From the NCBI RefSeq assembly GCF_018967865.2, contig NZ_JAHLZY020000001.1, positions 1,488,001 to 1,552,000 on the forward strand: a DNA stretch of 64,000 nucleotides, read 5' to 3'. Under the pieces are notes generated by a model, which saw only the letters and a list, made by a program, of their open reading frames with translations, made no database searches and was not told the origin of the DNA. This document shows positions 58,870 to 64,000 of the stretch, piece after piece (the first letter of the stretch is position 1; each line of letters starts with the position of its first letter). The position numbers were made by a program, and so were the translations under genes. This DNA is from Hymenobacter siberiensis (GTDB taxonomy: Bacteria; Bacteroidota; Bacteroidia; Cytophagales; Hymenobacteraceae).

Positions 58870-58960
58870 TGTAGCGCGGACTTTTAGTCCGCGCATATTT
58901 CGGCGCTGCCAGCAAGCTCGGTGGCTGGCCGGCACTCGCGGACTAAAAGTTCGCGCTACA
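58870..58960. repeat. Palindromic repeat, GCGGACTAAAAGT family
   Basis: The arms 58870-58894 and 58938-58960 each contain GCGGACTAAAAG or its complement. A further single arm lies at 61145-61168. Confidence 0.75.
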
Positions 58961-59515
58961 TTATTTCAGCTTGGCTTTCACGTTGAAGCGCGAGTCGGCG
59001 CGCACGGTGGTGTTCTGGCGCACGGGCTGGGCCAGGGTCACATCGGTAAACAGCGAGTAGTAGCCGCTGCGCAGGTACAGGTCGAGCTTGGCGCCGGAGG
59101 GCGTCAGGGTGATGGCCGTCTGGCCGGTGGGCACGGGGTCGAGGGAGGCCAGCAGGGTTTTGTTGGTGCCCTGGTTGTCGCTGGCAATATAGATTTTTAC
59201 GCTCTTCAGGAAGTCAAAATTCTGCCCGGCCGGGTCGGTCACGGTCAGGGCGAGGCGGTCGAGGGTCACGTCCTGCACGTAGTCAGCGCTGGTGTTGTTG
59301 GCCGAATACGTGCCCGACGACGAGGAGCTAACCGTAGCGCCCGGCAGCGAGAGTACCGTGGTATTGAGCAGGCCCGAGGCCGGTATCATGAAGCTGCTGG
59401 AATCGTTGACCTGGAATGTGAGCAGGTCTTCAATTTTCTTGCAGCTGCTGGTGCCTAGCAACACAACAAGCAGAAACAGCGATAGGACTTTGGAACTGTT
59501 AGACGGGTTTTTCAT
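58961..59515 (-). CDS. Predicted lipoprotein, unknown function
   Basis: A 184-residue protein with a lipoprotein signal (MKNPSNSSKVLSLFLLVVLL then GTSSC, Cys at 25). The mature part is Ser/Thr-rich and beta-strand-like (FMIPASGLLNTTVLSLPGAT, VTLDRLALTVTDPAGQNFDF, RSGYYSLFTDVTLAQPVRQN). No family is recognised. It is monocistronic, 113 bases from murB's start on the same strand, with a palindrome between. Confidence 0.75.
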   Translation of the reverse strand: MKNPSNSSKVLSLFLLVVLLGTSSCKKIEDLLTFQVNDSSSFMIPASGLLNTTVLSLPGATVSSSSSGTYSANNTSADYVQDVTLDRLALTVTDPAGQNFDFLKSVKIYIASDNQGTNKTLLASLDPVPTGQTAITLTPSGAKLDLYLRSGYYSLFTDVTLAQPVRQNTTVRADSRFNVKAKLK

Positions 59516-59643
59516 GACAAATAAGCAGTTGTAATAAGATAACAGAAAGAACCAGGCCGGTAAATTTACGGACCACGGCGCAATCTACGGCCAACCTCAG
59601 CTCCTGGTTTGAAAGCCCCATTCATCTCGCTGCGTCGCTCGCT

Positions 59644-61044
59644 CTACCGTACTCGGTAGCCGCTCACGGCATAAAACAACAGGTATAGGTAGCACAATGC
59701 TGGCACTACAAACGCCACCCGCAGGCCGCCGCCATGCGTAGCCAGCCAGCCCATGAGCGGCGGAATGAGCGCCCCGCCCACAATGGCCATAATCAAATAA
59801 GAAGAGCCCTGCTTGGTGAAAGACCCCAGCCCGGTGATGGCCAGCGGGAAAATAACAGGCCACATAATGGAGTTCATCAGGCCGCAGAGCACGATGAGCC
59901 ACAGCGCCGTTTCGCCGGTGCTGAGAATGCTGGCTCCCACCAGCGCGGTGCCGGCCGCGCACACCGCCACCAGCAGCACCCGGTTGTGGAAGCGCAGCAG
60001 CAGCGGAATGCCCAGCAGCCGCCCCACCAGCGAGCCAAACCAGTACGACGACACCAGCACCGCGCCCACCGCCTTGGTGAAACCCACCGTGGTATCAATG
60101 GCCGACGGCTCCTTGCCGAACAGCACCAGCGCGTAGTTGGTGGCCACGTTGAGCCCCTGCACCAGGCTTTGGGTGAAGCCGGAAAGCTGCCGGATGCTCT
60201 GCGACTCGCCGTAGCGAATCAGAAACGAGCCCAGCCCAACCTCCACGCCCACGTACACGAAAATGGCCGCCACGCCCAGCACCAAATGCGGAAATGCCAG
60301 CGCCGACGTGCGCCCGGCTGCCATGGGCCGTGCCTCTTCGGCGGCCTCTTCGGGAATGCCCTCAATGTCGGGCAGCTTCACCAGAAAGAAAAACAGGCCC
60401 GCCAGCAGCACCAGAAACACGGCCAGCCCGATGTAGGGCCCTTTCACCAGCTGTGATTCTTCGGCCAGCCGTTCGGCCAGCGGCAGGGCTGCCAGCCGCG
60501 CCTTGAGTGCCACCGAGCCGCCGAATAGCACCAGTCCGCCCACCAGCGGCGACAGCGCCCCACCGAAGTTGTTGGCCACGCCCACAATGCTCACCCGCGC
60601 CGCCGCGTTGCGCGCCGGCCCCAGGATGCTCACGTAGGGATTGGCCGCTACCTGCAGCAGCGTGATACCCGCCCCCAGCGTGGCCAGCGCCGTGAGAAAC
60701 AGGGCGAAGGCGCGTGAGTCGGCCGCCGGAATGAAGAGCAGCGCGCCGCCCGCCATCACCAGCAGGCCCACCACGATGCCGCGCTGGTAGCCCAGCTTCT
60801 TCAGCACCCAGCCCGCCGGCAGCGACATGAGAAAATACGCCCCAAAAAAGGCCGACTGCACGGCCGAGGACTGCAAGTCGGTGAGCTGGCACACGTCCTT
60901 GAGGTAGGGCATGAGCACATCGTTGAAGTTGGTGACGGCCCCGAACAGGAAGAACAGGGTAGTCATCAGCACCATGGGGCCGGCGTAGGAGCGAGCGGGC
61001 GCGGCGGTGCTGATGGTGGGAGCAGAGGAAGGGGCGAGGGCCAT
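59644..61044 (-). CDS. FucP/GluP-type sugar MFS transporter
   Basis: A 466-residue protein with 12 predicted helices. The family motifs are FFLFGAVTNFNDVLMPYLKD, SAFFGAYFLMSLPAGWVLKK, LLQVAANPYVSILGP and GVANNFGGALSPLVGG. FucP/GluP members are proton symporters for fucose, glucose or galactose. With the galactan block in the same window, galactose is a possible substrate, but it lies 28 kb away. ATG 61044 (MALAPSSAPTIS) is preferred; an ATG at 61059 falls within the repeat next to it. Confidence 0.92.
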   Translation of the reverse strand: MALAPSSAPTISTAAPARSYAGPMVLMTTLFFLFGAVTNFNDVLMPYLKDVCQLTDLQSSAVQSAFFGAYFLMSLPAGWVLKKLGYQRGIVVGLLVMAGGALLFIPAADSRAFALFLTALATLGAGITLLQVAANPYVSILGPARNAAARVSIVGVANNFGGALSPLVGGLVLFGGSVALKARLAALPLAERLAEESQLVKGPYIGLAVFLVLLAGLFFFLVKLPDIEGIPEEAAEEARPMAAGRTSALAFPHLVLGVAAIFVYVGVEVGLGSFLIRYGESQSIRQLSGFTQSLVQGLNVATNYALVLFGKEPSAIDTTVGFTKAVGAVLVSSYWFGSLVGRLLGIPLLLRFHNRVLLVAVCAAGTALVGASILSTGETALWLIVLCGLMNSIMWPVIFPLAITGLGSFTKQGSSYLIMAIVGGALIPPLMGWLATHGGGLRVAFVVPALCYLYLLFYAVSGYRVR

Positions 61045-61050
61045 AGGAGC

Positions 61051-61122
61051 GTAGCGCATGCTTTAGCCTGCGCCCAGTGGGAATGTGACGGGTTTGATGG
61101 CGCAAGCTAAAGCATGCGCTAC
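61051..61122. repeat. Palindromic repeat, GTAGCGCATGCTTTAGC family
   Basis: The arms 61051-61074 and 61099-61122 are complementary apart from one base. It lies between divergent genes and is followed by a single arm of the 58870-type repeat (61145-61168), which ends 2 bases before the methyltransferase start. Confidence 0.8.
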
Positions 61123-61170
61123 ACTTTCTGCCGACCTTTGCGGCCGCGGACTAAAAGTCTGCGCTACTTT

Positions 61171-62352
61171 ATGCACCTCACCGCCACCACCCAGTTCGGC
61201 CTGGAAGAACTGCTCGCCGACGAGCTTTACGCCCTCGGGGCCGACATCACCCACGTAGGCAGCCGCGCCGTCGAGTTCATCGGTGACCACCGCCTGCTCT
61301 ACGAAGTGGCCCTTTGGAGCCGTCTCTCCATGCGCCTGCTGCGGCCCTTCGCTGCCTTTCATGCCGCCGATGAAAAGGGGCTGTACCGCGAAGTAAGCCG
61401 CATCGACTGGCAGGATTTCATCGGCCCCGGCCAGACCTTCGCCATCACGCCCGTGGTGAACCGCTCTACCTTCGAGCACTCGCTCTTCGTGGCCCAGCTC
61501 ACCAAGGATGCCATCGTGGACCAGTTCCGGGCCCGCACCGGCGAGCGGCCCAGCGTGGACACCCGCCAGCCCGATATCCGCCTGCACCTGCGCATGACGG
61601 AGAACGAAGTCATCCTCAGCCTCGACGCGGCCGGCGACTCGCTGCACCGCCGCGGCTACCGCCAGCACACCAACGAGGCCCCGCTGAACGAGGTGCTGGC
61701 CGCCGGCCTGGTCCTGCTCTCGGGCTGGGATGGTAAGCAGCCGCTCATCGACCCCATGTGCGGCTCGGCCACCATCCTCACCGAGGCGGGCCTCATCAGC
61801 CAGCGCATCGCGCCCGGCCTGTTTCACCAGGGCAAGTTCGGCTTCGAAAACTGGTACGATTTCGACCCCGAGCTCTGGAACCAGGTGCGCGAAGAAGCCA
61901 AAGCCCAGCGCTTGGAGGAGCCGCAAGCCTATCTCGCCGGTTCCGACCTCGACCCCCGCGTCATCGACATGGCCGCCGCCAACATCACCGCCGCCGGCCT
62001 GGAAGACTACATTAAACTGTCGGTGCGCGACGTGAAGGATGCCGTGGTCCCGGCCAAGGAGGAGCCCGGCATAGTGCTTATGAACCCGCCCTATGGCGAG
62101 CGAATAGGGGAGGAGGCCGAAATGACGGCGCTGTATAAGACGATTGGCGATTCGCTGAAGACGAATTTTCAGGGGTACAATGCGTTTGTGTTCACCGGGA
62201 ATCTGGAGGCGGCGAAGAGCATCGGGCTGAAGCCGGCGCGGCGCGTGCCGCTGTTTAATGGGCCGATTGATTGCCGGCTGCTGAAGTATGAGCTGTACCG
62301 GGGGTCGAAGCGGGAGCCGCGGGCGGCGCAGCCAGAAAACCTCACCCCCTGA
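61171..62352 (+). CDS. THUMP-domain RNA guanine-N2 methyltransferase (RlmL N-half type)
   Basis: A 393-residue enzyme. The THUMP domain is at about 3-160 (TTQFGLEELLADELYALGAD). The Rossmann methyltransferase follows with LIDPMCGSATILTEAGLISQ and the catalytic MNPPYGERIGEE. The usual target is a guanine in 23S rRNA (G2445-type), but tRNA is possible. The last residues (ENLTP) and the stop codon come from the start of an intergenic repeat (CTCACCCCCTGA), so the natural C-terminus may have been altered. Confidence 0.92.
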   Translation: MHLTATTQFGLEELLADELYALGADITHVGSRAVEFIGDHRLLYEVALWSRLSMRLLRPFAAFHAADEKGLYREVSRIDWQDFIGPGQTFAITPVVNRSTFEHSLFVAQLTKDAIVDQFRARTGERPSVDTRQPDIRLHLRMTENEVILSLDAAGDSLHRRGYRQHTNEAPLNEVLAAGLVLLSGWDGKQPLIDPMCGSATILTEAGLISQRIAPGLFHQGKFGFENWYDFDPELWNQVREEAKAQRLEEPQAYLAGSDLDPRVIDMAAANITAAGLEDYIKLSVRDVKDAVVPAKEEPGIVLMNPPYGERIGEEAEMTALYKTIGDSLKTNFQGYNAFVFTGNLEAAKSIGLKPARRVPLFNGPIDCRLLKYELYRGSKREPRAAQPENLTP

Positions 62353-62505
62353 CCCCCTCTCCAAAAAAGAGGGGCACCGGCATTGCTCGGATGTAAATTT
62401 TGATGAGTTTTTGAATTGAGCTTTCAGCCTTTTTAAGGCTGAAAGCTCAAAATCAGGGCAGGTCCGGTGCCCCCTCTTTTTTGGAGAGGGGGTCAGGGGG
62501 TGAGG
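62340..62505. repeat. Long nested palindrome overlapping a gene end
   Basis: The outer arms (62340-62380 and 62464-62505) begin CCTCACCCCCTGACCCCCTC. An inner hairpin GAGCTTTCAGCCTT/AAGGCTGAAAGCTC lies at 62418-62447. The left arm contains the stop of the methyltransferase gene. A third copy of the arm, slightly changed, lies at 62964-62997. Confidence 0.85.
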
Positions 62506-62534
62506 TTGACGTCAGGCGGTACTACCTTACCCGT

Positions 62535-63014
62535 ATGGAAACCCCGCCCAAACTCAGCGGCCCGCAGGAACACATTTACACCACCGACCCCCATACTTGG
62601 GACAAGCGGCTAAAGGCCTACGCCCGCGAAAACCGCAAAGCCCCCACGCCCGCCGAAAATCTGCTCTGGCAGCAACTGCGCGGCAATAAGATAGGTGCCA
62701 AATTCCGCCGCCAGCACGCCATCGACTTTTTTATCGTCGATTTCATCTGCGTGGCTGCCAAGCTCACCATCGAGCTCGATGGCGAAATTCACGCTGCTCC
62801 CGAGAACGCTGAATACGACCTCGGCCGTACCTTCACGCTAACTGAATTAGGCTACTGCGAACTGCGTTTCACCAACCAGCAAGTGCTAACCAGCTTAGAC
62901 GCAGTCTTAGCCCAAATTACTAAATTCCTAAAAGACAACCTTATAGAACGACCGTCTGACTCCCCCTCTTTTTTGGAGAGGGGGCCGGGGGGTGAGGTGA
63001 CCCGCTCGAACAAC
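62535..63014 (+). CDS. DUF559 nuclease-like domain, open in frame into RecQ
   Basis: From ATG 62535 the frame encodes METPPKLSGPQEHIYTTDPH, then a DUF559 domain (about 25-135): TPAENLLWQQLRGNKIGAKF, RRQHAIDFFIVDFICVAAKL, TIELDGEIHAA and YCELRFTNQQVL. DUF559 belongs to the restriction-endonuclease-like fold related to Vsr; the D..V.F....KL.IE.DG pattern keeps the catalytic Asp, Glu and Asp. A normal protein would end near ITKFLKDNL. Here the frame runs on through DSPSFLERGPGGEV, encoded by a repeat arm, and reaches the RecQ start without a stop. Either it is fused to RecQ or a start at 63015 is used for RecQ. Confidence 0.75.
62964..62997 (+). repeat. Single repeat arm inside the DUF559-RecQ frame
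   Basis: CCCCTCTTTTTTGGAGAGGG and the following bases match the right arm of the palindrome at 62340-62505 with small changes. It contributes no stop in the DUF559 frame. Confidence 0.75.
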
Positions 63015-64000
63015 ATGCCCGAATTAGCCCCCGCTCCGCCCCTCGCCGCCGCCCGCCAGGCCCTGAAACGGTACTACGGCTACGACAATTTCCGCCCCAT
63101 GCAGGGCGACATCATCGAGCACATTCTGGCCGGTAAAGACACCGTCGTGCTCATGCCCACCGGTGGCGGCAAGTCCGTCTGCTTCCAGATTCCGGCCGTC
63201 GTTTCCGATGGCACCTGCATCGTCGTATCTCCCCTCATCGCCCTGATGAAGGACCAGGTGGAAGCCCTGAAAGCCAACGGCATCGCGGCCGCCTACATCA
63301 ACAGCAGCGTGGGCCAGAACGAGGCCAATGACATTGCCCGCGCCGCCACCGGCGGCTACCTCAAGCTGCTCTACGTGAGCCCCGAAAAACTGCTGAGCGA
63401 GGGCTTTATGCAGTTCCTGAACCGCATCAATATCAGCCTCTTCGCCATCGATGAGGCCCACTGTATCTCAAGTTGGGGCCACGATTTCCGACCCGAGTAC
63501 ACCAAGCTGGGAACCCTGCGCACGCACTTTCCCAACACGCCCATCATCGCCCTCACGGCCACGGCCGACCGTCTCACCAAGCGCGACATCATCACCCAAC
63601 TCAACCTGCGTGAGCCTCGGGTGTTCTTATCGAGCTTTGACCGGCCCAACATCAACCTCAACGTGCGCCCCGGCCAGGACCGGGTGGGCTCGGTCATCGA
63701 CTACATCGGCCGGCACCCCGAAGACCCCGGCATCATCTACTGCCTCTCGCGCAAAACCTGCGAAACCATTTCCGCCAAACTCGTGGCCAAGGGCATCAAG
63801 GCGGCGCACTACCACGCCGGCCTCACGCCTTTGCAGCGCGGCAAGGCCCAGGAGGCTTTTTTGCAGGATGATATTCAGGTGATTGTGGCTACCATCGCCT
63901 TCGGCATGGGCATCGACAAAAGCAACGTGCGCTGGGTGATGCACTACAATCTGCCCAAAAACATCGAGGGCTACTACCAGGAAATCGGCCGGGCCGGGCG
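63015..64000 (+). CDS. recQ: RecQ-family DNA helicase, N-terminal part
   Basis: From ATG 63015 (MPELAPAPPLAAARQALKRY) the helicase core follows: RecQ zero motif YYGYDNFRPMQGDI, Walker A MPTGGGKSVCFQIP, Walker B IDEAHCISSWGHDFRPEY, motif III IIALTATADRLT, motif V VATIAFGMGIDKSNVRWVMH, and motif VI YYQEIGRAGR, at which the window ends. The zinc-binding and HRDC domains lie beyond. RecQ unwinds 3'-5' in recombination and repair. The frame is continuous with the upstream DUF559 sequence. Confidence 0.96.
   Translation, partial: MPELAPAPPLAAARQALKRYYGYDNFRPMQGDIIEHILAGKDTVVLMPTGGGKSVCFQIPAVVSDGTCIVVSPLIALMKDQVEALKANGIAAAYINSSVGQNEANDIARAATGGYLKLLYVSPEKLLSEGFMQFLNRINISLFAIDEAHCISSWGHDFRPEYTKLGTLRTHFPNTPIIALTATADRLTKRDIITQLNLREPRVFLSSFDRPNINLNVRPGQDRVGSVIDYIGRHPEDPGIIYCLSRKTCETISAKLVAKGIKAAHYHAGLTPLQRGKAQEAFLQDDIQVIVATIAFGMGIDKSNVRWVMHYNLPKNIEGYYQEIGRAG

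Overview
The window looks like chromosomal DNA from a GC-rich, aerobic member of the Bacteroidota, most probably a Hymenobacter-like cytophagalean. That placement is an inference. It rests on secreted proteins with C-terminal type IX secretion (T9SS) sorting domains, the near absence of Shine-Dalgarno sequences, frequent TTG/GTG starts, a few TAnnTTTG-type -7 boxes, and many lipoproteins and polysaccharide-active enzymes. Gene density is normal, but mobile elements and long palindromic intergenic repeats are unusually abundant, and several genes are broken.

Layout. 1-5275: iron handling (end of a low-affinity iron permease, a Dps ferritin, a VIT/CCC1 transporter), a PPK2 polyphosphate kinase, an ABC exporter and a DoxX protein. 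5670-6678: an IS630-type element. 6884-17289: a sensory island with a STAS protein, a stand-alone CheB, a CheB/CheR-PAS fusion, two divergent BLUF blue-light proteins, a small protein homologous to the C-terminal domain of one of them, a decayed ISKra4 element and a PAS histidine kinase. 17409-22491: a di-haem peroxidase, a ruined TonB-type receptor behind a MITE, and a small metal-binding pair split by an IS4-type element.

22563-31000: a galactan/galactose block with GH53 endo-galactanase, a large GH-A-type glycosidase (possibly GH147), galK and galT. It is followed by a LacI-type regulator at 31152, and there is a LacI-like palindrome in the galK promoter region. These genes could take galactan through galactose to the Leloir pathway, with the FucP/GluP-type sugar importer at 59644 as a possible uptake step. 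A neighbouring T9SS gene and a six-hairpin glycosidase gene (35691-38438) each carry one in-frame stop codon.

32195-34988: a membrane-anchored DEDDh exonuclease beside a cNMP-CBS-DUF294 protein. 39293-41599: a GH3 beta-glucosidase. 41696-43595: two IS5-type elements and palindromic repeats. 43886-50042: tRNA-Glu and housekeeping genes (gapA, lipid kinase, SUI1 factor, kdsB, LysM protein, TIGR02757). 50127-51066: a degenerate IS5-type transposase. 51582-62352: mutS2, two paralogous secreted OB-fold proteins (one with phospholipase-D domains), murB, a sugar transporter and an RNA methyltransferase. The window ends in recQ, which is in frame with an upstream DUF559 nuclease-like gene because a repeat copy contributes no stop codon.

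The most unusual points are the DUF559-RecQ open frame, the BLUF protein with its partner domain encoded next door, and the four IS transposase genes plus one decayed copy that all need a -1 shift at a homopolymer run.
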